A stretch of 41,161 nt of DNA from Phycisphaerales bacterium UBA2266 (lineage in GTDB: Bacteria; Planctomycetota; Phycisphaerae; Sedimentisphaerales; Anaerobacaceae), in NCBI GenBank assembly GCA_002347125.1, contig DDXG01000401.1:1-41161 (forward strand). Reading direction: 5' to 3'. Shown here one piece after another: positions 16,211-23,656 of the stretch. Within the stretch, counting starts at the first letter, position 1. Each line of letters begins with the position of its first letter. The position numbers and the translations under genes were made by a program. The notes beneath the pieces were generated by a model, which was given only the letters and a program-made list of their open reading frames with translations, did no database searches and had not been told where the DNA came from.

Positions 16211-16537
16211 ATGGCCGAGGAATTCGCTTATTCGCAATTCGACCGCTCGCAACTGACATTGCGCGACGAGCTGGCGATGGACCGGACGATGCTGGCGAAC
16301 GAGCGGACGCTGCTGGCGTACCTGCGGGCTGGGATGGGGCTGATCATCGCGGGCATCTCGATCATCCACTTTTCCCAGAGGGCGTGGTTCCTGGTGACGG
16401 GCCTGGCGTGTCTGCCGGGTGCGGCTGTGGTGATGACGGTCGGCTGGATGCGGTACCGCAGGATGGGCCGGGCCATATCGGGCGCCCGCAAACGCTGGCG
16501 GGAGCGGAGACTCGCCGCCGGCTCGGCGGATGAGTAA
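16211..16537 (+). CDS. DUF202 (YidH-like) small membrane protein
   Basis: 108 residues. The diagnostic DUF202 motif is RDELAMDRTMLANERTLLAY followed by LRAGMGL. Two hydrophobic helices follow (LIIAGISIIHF and the stretch FLVTGLACLPGAAVVMTVGW), then a basic C-terminus. The family is widespread and of unknown function, placed in the inner membrane. The gene starts a plus-strand run, divergent from trmO. Confidence 0.8.
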   Translation: MAEEFAYSQFDRSQLTLRDELAMDRTMLANERTLLAYLRAGMGLIIAGISIIHFSQRAWFLVTGLACLPGAAVVMTVGWMRYRRMGRAISGARKRWRERRLAAGSADE

Positions 16538-16539
16538 AC

Positions 16540-16574
16540 GGCATCACTTGTGATTTGGGGCTTGTGATTATGGG
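16540..16574. repeat. Heptad-periodic tract overlapping a start codon
   Basis: The unit CTTGTGA occurs twice, exactly 14 bases apart, with TTTGGGG between and TTATGGG after. It runs across the ATG at 16570. Confidence 0.45.
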
Positions 16575-17592
16575 ACGTAGAAGGTGGTTGCTGGGCTTGG
16601 CGGCGGCGCTGTGTGGCGTTTCGGGGCTGTCCGCGGGTGGGCAGGGCGGGCAGGAGGGGCAGGAGATGGCAATACGGTTCGCCCCGGCGGCCGGACAGCG
16701 GTATTACATCAAGACGGTGGTCCGGCAGGATGTTACGCGACTGTATATGGGCGTGGAGGAGAAGAGCCGGTACTGCCAGGGGTTCGGCGAGGAACTTGAG
16801 GTGCTGCGGTTGGATGACGATGGCGGCCGAACCGTCAGGAGCACGTACCGCTGGATCCGATATGAGCGCCAGGGCGTTGCAGGCGAGATCACGTATGATT
16901 CGTCGAAGGCCGATGAGCCGGTGCCGACGGATTGCCTGGGATACGCGGCGATGATCGGGGAGGCCTATGTCTTCAAGGTGGCCGGCGACGGGCGAATCAG
17001 CGGTTTGGCGGGCCTCAAGGCGATGGCCCAGCGGATTCGGGCGAAGCTGCCGGCCGGTGAACTGGGCGATGAATTCATGCGGGAGGTCCGCCGCTACGTG
17101 GATGACAAGACGGTCAAGGAGATGCTCGAGACGGGTTTCGGGTTGTACCCGGACCAACCGGTGGCCGTAGGCGCATCCTGGTCAACACGGGTCGAGCAAT
17201 TCCAGGAGGGCGGCGGGATTCGCGAGAGTGAGTTGACGCTGGACAAGGCCGCCGGCGGCGTGGGGGAGATCTCGATACGCTCGCGGTTCTCGCCGAACCC
17301 CAAGGCCGAGCCGGTCGATTGGGGCGACATGCGGGCCCGGTTCGAGCTGACCGGTACCGAGCAGGGGCGGATTCGGCTGGACCTGGAAACGGGCATTGGG
17401 CTGGGTACGACGCTGGAGCACGAGTTGACGGGTTACGTGGTGCTGGTGAACCCGGAGCGGCCGACGGAGGAGGTTCCGATCGCGATGACGGTCAAAGGTA
17501 CGACCGTGATCGAGGTCGGCCAGTACGAGCAGCAAGAGAATCCCAAGGATATGGAACAGTACGTGCGGGCAGTCGGGCCGAGAAAGCCCTGA
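16570..17592 (+). CDS. Exported DUF6263-like protein
   Basis: 340 residues from the ATG at 16570. The TTG at 16555 lies within a repetitive heptad stretch and gives no better signal peptide. Residues 1-25 (MGRRRWLLGLAAALCGVSGLSAGG) are a Sec signal; Cys16 is not in a good lipobox because Leu precedes it. The mature part is beta-rich, beginning with IRFAPAAGQRYYIKTVVRQDV and ending with PIAMTVKGTTVIEVGQYEQ, and fits the DUF6263 type of bacterial secreted proteins. It has no catalytic motif. It may be a periplasmic binding or structural protein. It is 32 bases after the DUF202 gene and may be co-transcribed. Confidence 0.55.
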   Translation: MGRRRWLLGLAAALCGVSGLSAGGQGGQEGQEMAIRFAPAAGQRYYIKTVVRQDVTRLYMGVEEKSRYCQGFGEELEVLRLDDDGGRTVRSTYRWIRYERQGVAGEITYDSSKADEPVPTDCLGYAAMIGEAYVFKVAGDGRISGLAGLKAMAQRIRAKLPAGELGDEFMREVRRYVDDKTVKEMLETGFGLYPDQPVAVGASWSTRVEQFQEGGGIRESELTLDKAAGGVGEISIRSRFSPNPKAEPVDWGDMRARFELTGTEQGRIRLDLETGIGLGTTLEHELTGYVVLVNPERPTEEVPIAMTVKGTTVIEVGQYEQQENPKDMEQYVRAVGPRKP

Positions 17593-17962
17593 TGAACATG
17601 CTCGCCCCACTTCATCTTAGACTGAGGATGCAGTAAGCCGGGGGTTTCTTCGATTCGGGGTAAGATGCGGAGGGATAGTGTCGGGCTGCAGGGCTGTTTC
17701 GGCGTGTATTATCGGGCCTGAAAAATTGTTGGAAAAGTGTTGCATTTGGGGGCGGGCTGGGGTATTCTGCTGCGGTTGCCCTGTCGCATGGGGTTGCTTA
17801 GGCGGTTTTTGGGCCGCTTTTTGGGGTCAGTTGTCTCACGGCATGGCTGACTCAAGCCTCCGACAGGGTCAGGCCGGGCCATTCGTATGGTCTTCCGTGA
17901 CCTGCTTTGATTTTCATCGTTTTTGACGACGGGTACCGTTGTTTTCGCGGTTTACTGGAGTT
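17593..17962. other. Intergenic stretch before tRNA-Gln
   Basis: No coding frame is convincing. A weak terminator-like element (GCGG, 8-base loop, CCGC, then five T) sits near 17798-17819. The promoter-like element at 17740-17768 lies within it. Confidence 0.5.
17740..17768 (+). promoter_or_regulatory. Possible promoter for tRNA-Gln and the glmU operon
   Basis: TTGCAT, a 17-base spacer and TATTCT. The -35 match is weak. It lies about 195 bases before the tRNA, so either the leader is long or another promoter exists. Confidence 0.3.
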
Positions 17963-18034
17963 TGCCCGGTGGTGTAATCGGCAACACATGGGCTTTTGGT
18001 GCCCAGATTCCAGGTTCGAGTCCTGGCCGGGTAG
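17963..18034 (+). tRNA. trnQ: tRNA-Gln (anticodon UUG)
   Basis: 72 bases. The acceptor stem is TGCCCGG paired with CCGGGTA (one G-U), with U1-A72 and discriminator G73 as in bacterial glutamine tRNAs. The anticodon arm is TGGGC-TTTTGGT-GCCCA, giving UUG at 34-36. The T arm is CCAGG-TTCGAGT-CCTGG. No CCA is encoded. It precedes glmU by 47 bases on the same strand. Confidence 0.93.
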
Positions 18035-18081
18035 TTGATTCGTGGTTGGCGGCTCGTGGTAAGATAAGTGGTTTAGGTAAG
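18034..18081. repeat. Heptad-periodic tract between tRNA-Gln and glmU
   Basis: Units such as CGTGGTT and CGTGGTA recur at 7-base steps. The tract begins at the last base of the tRNA and fills the gap to the glmU ATG, including its ribosome-binding stretch. Confidence 0.5.
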
Positions 18082-19311
18082 ATGGCAGAAAGAGCGGCAA
18101 TCATACTGGCGGCCGGGGCGAGCACGCGGATGAATACGCGCCTGGCCAAGGTCCTGCACGAGGTCTGCGGTCGGCCGATGCTGGACTACGTGCTCGAGGC
18201 GTGTCAGGAGGTCGGCATAAACCGGATTTACGTGGTCGTCGGCTACTGCCACGAGCAGGTCAAGGAGCGTTACGGGCCCGGCAACCATATCACTTGGGTG
18301 CATCAGACCGAGCAGTTGGGCACGGCCCATGCGGTGATGTGCTGCAAGGAGCACTTGAAGGATTTTGACGGCCAGACGCTGGTGCTGTGCGGGGATGGGC
18401 CTTTGATCCGGGCGCGCACACTCAAAACGCTGATCGGCGAACATGAATCCGGCCATTCGGCGACGACGCTGGCCACGGCGGTGCTGGATAACCCCAAGGG
18501 TTACGGACGGATCGTGCGGGATTCATACGGCAATATCCAGGGGATTGTCGAGGAGAGCGATTGCACGCCGCAGCAGAAGGCCATCCGGGAGGTCAATCCG
18601 AGCTACTATCTGTTCAACAACAGGCTGCTCTTCGAGACGCTCGAGAAGATCAAGCCGAACAACGTCAAGGGCGAGTACTACGTGACCGACGCCTTGGCGC
18701 TGATTATCGCCTCGGGCCACAAGGTGACGGCGATCACGGCGGTTCGGCCGGAGGAGGCAATGGGGGTCAATAGCCGGGCGCAGCTCAGTGTCGCCAGCAA
18801 GATCATGCAGCAGCGCATCCAGCAGAAGCTCATGGACGACGGCGTCACCATCGTGGACCCGGACAACACGTGGATCGACGCGCGGGCGAAGATCGGACAG
18901 GACACGGTGATCGAGCCGTTTACGTATATTCACGGGGAGGTGCGGATCGGAAAGAACTGCCGCATCGGGCCTTTTGCCTACGTGCGGCACGGCACGGAGA
19001 TCGGGGATGATGTGGTGCTCGGCGTGTTCACGGAGCTGAAGAATACGAGCCTGGCCGATGGGGCGCGGGTGCGGCATCACAGCTATCTGGGCGACGCCGA
19101 GGTGGGGCGCAACGTCAATGTCGGCGCCGGTTCACTGACGGCGAATTTTGACGGGCGGGAGGTGCAGCGGACGGTGGTCGGCGACAACTGCTTTATCGGA
19201 ACCGGGGCGGTGCTGATTGCGCCGCTGAAGATCGGCGACGGGGCGCACATCGCCTCGGGGACGGTGGTATCACAGGATAGTGTCAATGCGTTAGGGGCTG
19301 GGGCACAGTAA
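18082..19311 (+). CDS. glmU: Bifunctional GlcNAc-1-P uridylyltransferase / GlcN-1-P acetyltransferase
   Basis: 409 residues from the ATG at 18082; frames further upstream read through the tRNA. The N-terminal pyrophosphorylase domain (~1-225) starts IILAAGASTRMNTRLAKVL with the signature Arg and Lys, then GDGPLI and GVNSRAQL, which carry the metal- and substrate-binding Asp and Asn. The C-terminal left-handed beta-helix (~245-400) has hexapeptide repeats and the acetyltransferase site RHHSYLGDAEVGRNVNVGAG, including the catalytic His, then ANFDG. It makes UDP-GlcNAc for peptidoglycan and lipid A. It is some 45 residues shorter than the E. coli enzyme, mainly at the C-terminus. The stop and the prs start overlap (TAATG). 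Confidence 0.92.
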   Translation: MAERAAIILAAGASTRMNTRLAKVLHEVCGRPMLDYVLEACQEVGINRIYVVVGYCHEQVKERYGPGNHITWVHQTEQLGTAHAVMCCKEHLKDFDGQTLVLCGDGPLIRARTLKTLIGEHESGHSATTLATAVLDNPKGYGRIVRDSYGNIQGIVEESDCTPQQKAIREVNPSYYLFNNRLLFETLEKIKPNNVKGEYYVTDALALIIASGHKVTAITAVRPEEAMGVNSRAQLSVASKIMQQRIQQKLMDDGVTIVDPDNTWIDARAKIGQDTVIEPFTYIHGEVRIGKNCRIGPFAYVRHGTEIGDDVVLGVFTELKNTSLADGARVRHHSYLGDAEVGRNVNVGAGSLTANFDGREVQRTVVGDNCFIGTGAVLIAPLKIGDGAHIASGTVVSQDSVNALGAGAQ

Positions 19312-20264
19312 TGTTTCTGAATGAAAACCTGAAGGTGTTCTCGGGGACGAGCAATCCGGAGTTGGCGGCGGCGGTGTGCCGGTATCTGGACATTCCGCTG
19401 GGGGGCGCCGAGATCGAGCGTTTTCCGGACGGGGAGAAGGTCATCCGGGTGGAGGACGACGTGCGAGGCACGGACTGCTTTGTGATCCAGTCGACGTGCA
19501 AGCCGGTGGATGAGCATGTGATGGAGTTGCTGATTTATCTGGACTGTCTGCGGCGGGCCAGTGCGCGTCGGATCACGGCGGTGATACCATATTTCGGTTA
19601 TGCGCGCCAGGACCGCAAGGATGAGGGTCGGGTGCCGATCACGGCCAAGCTCGTGGCCAATATCATCACGGCCGCCGGCGCCAACCGTGTTTTGGCGATC
19701 GACCTTCACGCCCAGCAGCTTCAGGGCTTCTTCGATATACCGGTGGACCATCTGACGGGTGAGCTGGTGCTCAGCAAGTACTTCCTCAGCAAGCGGATCA
19801 GCAACCTGACGGTGATGTCGCCTGACGTGGGCAATATCAAGACGGCGGCGCGGTTCGCGGCGCACATGGGCGGCGAGTTGGCGATCGTACATAAGAAGCG
19901 GCTCAGTGGCAGCGACGTCGAGGCGGCCGAGATTATCGGGGAGGTCGAGGGCCGCAACATCCTGATGTGCGACGACATTATCGCGACCGCCGGGACCATC
20001 TGCAGCGCCGCCCGATTGATCAAGGAACGGGGTGGCATGGATATCTACGTGGGGGCGACGCACGGCGTGTTCGCGGGATCAGCGTTGAAGCGACTGGAGG
20101 AGGCGCCGTTCAAGGAAGTGGTGGTGTCCGACACGATACCGCCGAGTGACGCGGCCGGCCAAATGGGCAAGATTCGGGTTCTTTCGGTGGCCTCGATGCT
20201 TGGGGAGGCGATCAAGCGGATTCACAGGAATGAGTCGGTGAGCAGTCTGTTCACGAGTTTCTGA
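19311..20264 (+). CDS. prs: Ribose-phosphate pyrophosphokinase (PRPP synthetase)
   Basis: 317 residues, the normal length for class I Prs. It converts ribose 5-phosphate and ATP to PRPP for nucleotide, His and Trp synthesis. Seen: the N-terminal FSGTSNPELA; IPYFGYARQDRK (ATP-site flexible loop); IDLHAQQLQGFFDIPVDHL; and the PRPP-binding loop CDDIIATAGTI, with Ala where E. coli has Asp, a variation found among PRPP-binding proteins. It starts on the last base of the glmU stop codon, so translation is probably coupled. The pairing of glmU with prs and rplY is common in bacteria. Confidence 0.95.
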   Translation: MFLNENLKVFSGTSNPELAAAVCRYLDIPLGGAEIERFPDGEKVIRVEDDVRGTDCFVIQSTCKPVDEHVMELLIYLDCLRRASARRITAVIPYFGYARQDRKDEGRVPITAKLVANIITAAGANRVLAIDLHAQQLQGFFDIPVDHLTGELVLSKYFLSKRISNLTVMSPDVGNIKTAARFAAHMGGELAIVHKKRLSGSDVEAAEIIGEVEGRNILMCDDIIATAGTICSAARLIKERGGMDIYVGATHGVFAGSALKRLEEAPFKEVVVSDTIPPSDAAGQMGKIRVLSVASMLGEAIKRIHRNESVSSLFTSF

Positions 20265-20298
20265 TATGTATGTACTGTGGCAATGAAATGAGGAGCAC

Positions 20299-20952
20299 AT
20301 GAGTAAGAATTTGTCGTTAGAGGCAGAGGTGCGGTCGCGCACGGGTTCGAAGCAGGCGGCGGCGGCGAGGCTTCGCGGCCGGCTGCCGGCGGTGGTGTAC
20401 GGCCACAAGAAGGAGACCTTGGCGGTATCGATGGATGCGCACGATTTTGCGGAAGGACTGCATCACGGGCATCGTCTTCTGGACCTGAAGGTGGGGGACA
20501 AGATGGAGACGGTGTTGATCAAGGACTTGCAGTACGACCATCTCGGGCGCGACTTGGTTCACGTGGACCTTCAGCGGGTGGATGTGACGGAGTTGGTGCG
20601 CGTGAATGTGGCGATCGAATTGAAAGGCACGGCCGAAGGGACCCACCACGGCGGGATCATCGAGGAGCACGTGGACAGTCTGGAGATCGAGTGCCGCGTG
20701 ACGGATATACCGGAGTCGATCTCGGTGTCGGTCAAGGACGTGAATGTGGGCGACGCGCTCCATGCCGGGCAGGTTGAGCTTCCGGCGGGGATCAAGCTGG
20801 TGAGTTCGCCGGAGCTGGTTCTTGTGACGTGCCATCTGGTGGCGGCGGCGAAGACGGCCGAGCAGGCCGTGGAAGAAGCGCCGACGGCGCCGGAGGTTAT
20901 CGGCGAGGCCGAGCGCGCGGCGCGTGCGGCCCAGGACGCCGGGCAAGCGTAG
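20299..20952 (+). CDS. rplY: 50S ribosomal protein L25, long (CTC/TL5) form
   Basis: 217 residues. The ATG follows GAGGAG. The N-terminal L25 domain (1-~95) binds 5S rRNA (SRTGSKQAAAARLRGRLPAVVYG, then DLQYDHLGRDLVHVDLQRV). The C-terminal beta domain (~98-185) is the CTC/TL5 extension. An Ala/Glu-rich tail follows. It sits between prs and pth, as in many bacteria. Confidence 0.93.
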   Translation: MSKNLSLEAEVRSRTGSKQAAAARLRGRLPAVVYGHKKETLAVSMDAHDFAEGLHHGHRLLDLKVGDKMETVLIKDLQYDHLGRDLVHVDLQRVDVTELVRVNVAIELKGTAEGTHHGGIIEEHVDSLEIECRVTDIPESISVSVKDVNVGDALHAGQVELPAGIKLVSSPELVLVTCHLVAAAKTAEQAVEEAPTAPEVIGEAERAARAAQDAGQA

Positions 20953-20957
20953 TCGTC

Positions 20958-21587
20958 GTGGGGCTCTGGTTCTTCAGCAAGGAGCGTCCGGCGTCGGTGA
21001 AGCTGATCGTCGGATTGGGCAACCCCGGCGATGCCTACGCGGGGACGCGCCACAACATGGGTTTCGACGTGGTGGACCGGCTGGGATTGATGCTGGGCGT
21101 GAAGGTCAAGAAGGTGAAGTTCGGGGCCCGCTTCGGCGAGGCCTCTTGCGGGCAGGACAAGTTCATACTGTTGAAGCCGTGGGCGTTTATGAACCGCAGC
21201 GGACAGGCGGTGGCGACGGCGGTGGGTTTCTACCGGCTGGAGCTCAGTGCGTTGCTGGTGGTCGCCGACGACATGGCGTTGGCGCCGGGGCGTATTCGCC
21301 TGCGCGGCGCCGGTTCGGCGGGCGGGCACAACGGGCTGGCGGATATCATCGGCCGGCTCAAGAGCGACCGGTTCGCGCGGCTTCGAGTGGGCATCGGCCC
21401 CAGCAACCTGCCGGATTCGGCGGACTACGTGTTGTCGCGGCCGAGCATGGCCGAGCGCGTGTTGTTGGATGAGGCGGTCGGTCGCGCGGCCGAGGCGGCG
21501 TTGTGCTGGGTGTCCGACGGCATTGAAACGGCGATGAACCGCTTTAACAGTAGTGGCAGTGACGGCAAGGATCAGGGATCGCCGTGA
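20958..21587 (+). CDS. pth: Peptidyl-tRNA hydrolase
   Basis: 209 residues if it starts at the GTG at 20958, or 196 from the GTG at 20997, where the sequence becomes VKLIVGLGNPG as in typical Pth N-termini. Neither has a strong ribosome site; AAGGAG lies 12 bases before the second. Active-site residues are present: Asn in GLGNPG, His in GTRHNMGF, Asn in AFMNRSG, Asp in VVADDMAL and the GSAGGHNGL loop. It recycles peptidyl-tRNAs released early from ribosomes. It begins 5 bases after the rplY stop codon. Confidence 0.92.
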   Translation: MGLWFFSKERPASVKLIVGLGNPGDAYAGTRHNMGFDVVDRLGLMLGVKVKKVKFGARFGEASCGQDKFILLKPWAFMNRSGQAVATAVGFYRLELSALLVVADDMALAPGRIRLRGAGSAGGHNGLADIIGRLKSDRFARLRVGIGPSNLPDSADYVLSRPSMAERVLLDEAVGRAAEAALCWVSDGIETAMNRFNSSGSDGKDQGSP

Positions 21588-21673
21588 ATGCGGCGCCCCT
21601 GTCATGGCGCGTGTTTGTGTGAAAATGACTGGATGGTCTGACTTATTGGTTTGGTAATCAGGAGGTACTTGGC

Positions 21674-22201
21674 TTGAGAACGGCTACGAAGAGAGTTTAT
21701 GAAGGCATGTTCCTGGTGGATTCGGCGCTGGCGGCGTCGGACTGGGACGGCGTGATCGGAGCGATCGAGCGGATCCTGGGTCGCGCGGGGGCCGAGGTTC
21801 TGTCGGTTCGCAAGTGGGACGAACGCAAGCTCGAGTATGAGATTCAGCGCAAGAGCCGCGGCACCTACATTCTGACGTATTTCAACGCCTCCAGCGACAA
21901 GATCGGCGGCATCGAGCGCGACGTGCAGCTCTCCGAGCAGGTCCTGCGCGTTCTGATTCTCCGCGGGGATCACGTAACGCCGGAGGTGATGGCGCAGGAC
22001 ACGCCTCTGATGCTTGTCGAGAAGCAGGCGGCGGCCGCGGCGGCCGCGGCCGCGGAACCGGCGGTTGAGACGGCGGAACCGGCCGTTGAGGCGGCGGCTG
22101 AGGTGGACGTCGATGCGGGGCCGGTTGACGAGGCCGCGGACGACGTCGCCGGGCAGGACCTTGATGATGTCGAGGCCGATGAGACCGACGAGCCGAAGTA
22201 A
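21674..22201 (+). CDS. rpsF: 30S ribosomal protein S6 with acidic/Ala-rich tail
   Basis: 175 residues from a TTG start, chosen because AGGAGGT lies at 21660-21666 with 7 bases between; the first in-frame ATG would cut off the conserved first strand. Residues 1-~110 are the S6 domain (YEGMFLVDSALA, VRKWDERKLEYEI, then GTYILTYFNAS). Residues ~118-175 are a tail with a nine-Ala run and many Asp/Glu. S6 binds S18 on the 30S platform; here rpsR is two genes downstream. Confidence 0.92.
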   Translation: MRTATKRVYEGMFLVDSALAASDWDGVIGAIERILGRAGAEVLSVRKWDERKLEYEIQRKSRGTYILTYFNASSDKIGGIERDVQLSEQVLRVLILRGDHVTPEVMAQDTPLMLVEKQAAAAAAAAAEPAVETAEPAVEAAAEVDVDAGPVDEAADDVAGQDLDDVEADETDEPK

Positions 22202-22286
22202 GACCGGCTCGGTCCGCATGGACGGGCATGGTCCGGCAAAGACGGCGTGGAAGGAGTGAAACCCTTTTAGAGAAGGGAGTTACGGC

Positions 22287-22724
22287 ATGGCGAATCTCAA
22301 CAAAGTGCTGTTGATGGGCAACCTGACGCGGGACCCGCAGTTGACGTATCTGCCGAATCAGACGCCGGTGGTGGAGTTCGGGCTGGCAATCAATCGCAAG
22401 TGGAAGGGCCAGGACGGCAGCCAGCGCGACGAGACCTGTTTCGTGGATTGCCGGGCGTTCGGTCGGCAGGCCGAGACGATCAACAAGTACATGAGCAAGG
22501 GGCGGGGAATCTTCGTCGAGGGGCGGCTGACCTACGAGCAGTGGACAGCTCAGGATGGCGGCAAACGGAATCGGCTTCGTGTTACGGTCGAAGGGTTTCA
22601 GTTTCTGCCCGGCGGCGGTGGAGGCCAGGGTGGCTCTGGCGGCGGCTCGGCTGCCGGCGGCGATATGGGCGATGATATGGGGTCTCAGGTTCCTCCGATA
22701 CCCCATGATGATATACCGTTCTAG
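22287..22724 (+). CDS. ssb: Single-stranded DNA-binding protein
   Basis: 145 residues. An N-terminal OB fold (1-~108) begins NLNKVLLMGNLTRDPQLTYL and includes the Trp and basic residues that contact DNA (RKWKGQDGSQ, YEQWTAQDGGKRNRLRV). A Gly-rich linker follows, and the conserved acidic tip DDIPF ends the protein. In other bacteria this tip recruits DNA-metabolism partners. It lies in the classical rpsF-ssb-rpsR block. Confidence 0.95.
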   Translation: MANLNKVLLMGNLTRDPQLTYLPNQTPVVEFGLAINRKWKGQDGSQRDETCFVDCRAFGRQAETINKYMSKGRGIFVEGRLTYEQWTAQDGGKRNRLRVTVEGFQFLPGGGGGQGGSGGGSAAGGDMGDDMGSQVPPIPHDDIPF

Positions 22725-22731
22725 GGGCAGG

Positions 22732-22760
22732 CCCGCGGGGTATGCTCGCGGGATGTTTTT
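22732..22760 (+). terminator. Terminator-like hairpin between ssb and rpsR
   Basis: CCCGCG, a 9-base loop and CGCGGG are followed by ATGTTTTT. It lies 8 bases after the ssb stop, inside a block usually transcribed as one unit. It may be a partial terminator that sets the ratio of ssb to rpsR-rplI, or chance. The stem is only 6 bp. Confidence 0.45.
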
Positions 22761-22799
22761 GAAAGCAGGATAGTCAAGATAGGAGCAGACAGGTAGAAT

Positions 22800-23063
22800 A
22801 TGGCACGACGAAATATCAGCCAGAACAAGAAACGGCGCAAGACCGGTTTCACCGGGACTCGCGAACAGACGCAGTGCCGGTTCTGTCGGCGGGGCGTGGA
22901 CTATGTGGATTACAAGGACATAGAGACGCTGGCGAAACTGTTGACGAATCGGGGTAAGATTTATTCGCGCAAGCGCAGCGGCAATTGCGCCGGCTGTCAG
23001 CGCAAGGCGAAGCTCGCGATCAAGCGGGCCCGGTTCATGGCGCTGCTTCCGTTTACGACATGA
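22800..23063 (+). CDS. rpsR: 30S ribosomal protein S18 (zinc-binding C+ form)
   Basis: 87 residues. It has two Cys pairs, CRFC near residue 26 and CAGC near residue 63, so this is the zinc-coordinating form of S18 rather than the Cys-free one. Conserved stretches are VDYVDYKDIETLAKLLTNRG and RKAKLAIKRARFMALLPF. It pairs with S6 in the 30S platform. Confidence 0.94.
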   Translation: MARRNISQNKKRRKTGFTGTREQTQCRFCRRGVDYVDYKDIETLAKLLTNRGKIYSRKRSGNCAGCQRKAKLAIKRARFMALLPFTT

Positions 23064-23117
23064 TAATCGATCCGGGCCTTCGGGCGCGTTTCGGACGATT
23101 CTTTTGAGGTGCAGGAT

Positions 23118-23576
23118 ATGAAGGTTTTGCTTTGCGAAGATGTTAGTAAGCTGGGGTATCTGGGCGATGTGGTGGAGGTCAAGGCCGGCTATGCGCGGAA
23201 TTGCCTGTTGCCGCAGGGCATTGCCAAGCCGGCGACGAAGGACAACATTCGCGCCATCGCCGAGGAGCGGGCTCGCCGGGCGCAGGAGCGGATCGCCGAG
23301 CGCAAGCGTCTGGAAGCGGCCGCGACCGCGGTCGAAGGGGCCGAGGCGGTTGTTGCCGCCAAGGCCAACGAGCAGGGCCATCTGTTCGGGTCGGTAACGG
23401 AAAAGGAGATCGCGGCCAATCTGCGGGCCCAGGGCTTCCAGGTGGCCGACGACGTGGTCCGGCTCAGCGAGCATATCAAGGAAGTGGGTTCGCACACGGT
23501 GAAGCTGCGTTTTGCGGCGGAAGTGACGGCGACGGTTACGGTGACGGTGGTTCCGGAGGCGGTGGAGGGCACATAA
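23118..23576 (+). CDS. rplI: 50S ribosomal protein L9
   Basis: 152 residues. The ATG at 23118 follows GAGGTG with 6 bases between; the GTG at 23109 lies inside that site. The N-terminal rRNA-binding domain carries the hallmark LGYLGDVVEVKAGYARNCLL, then the long helix (residues ~42-75) and the C-terminal domain with LFGSVTEKEIAANL. Confidence 0.95.
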   Translation: MKVLLCEDVSKLGYLGDVVEVKAGYARNCLLPQGIAKPATKDNIRAIAEERARRAQERIAERKRLEAAATAVEGAEAVVAAKANEQGHLFGSVTEKEIAANLRAQGFQVADDVVRLSEHIKEVGSHTVKLRFAAEVTATVTVTVVPEAVEGT

Positions 23577-23656
23577 GCAGCCGCGTGGGGTCGGGGCCGT
23601 CGGGCCCCGGCCGGGCATCGGAAACGTTGACGAGCGCGGCATGAAGGGATTGGTGG

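Noticed and set aside
19311..20264. Prs made inactive by Asp to Ala in the PRPP loop
   Set aside because: The two preceding acidic residues and all other motifs are intact. The DDxIATxGT form occurs in other PRPP-binding enzymes.
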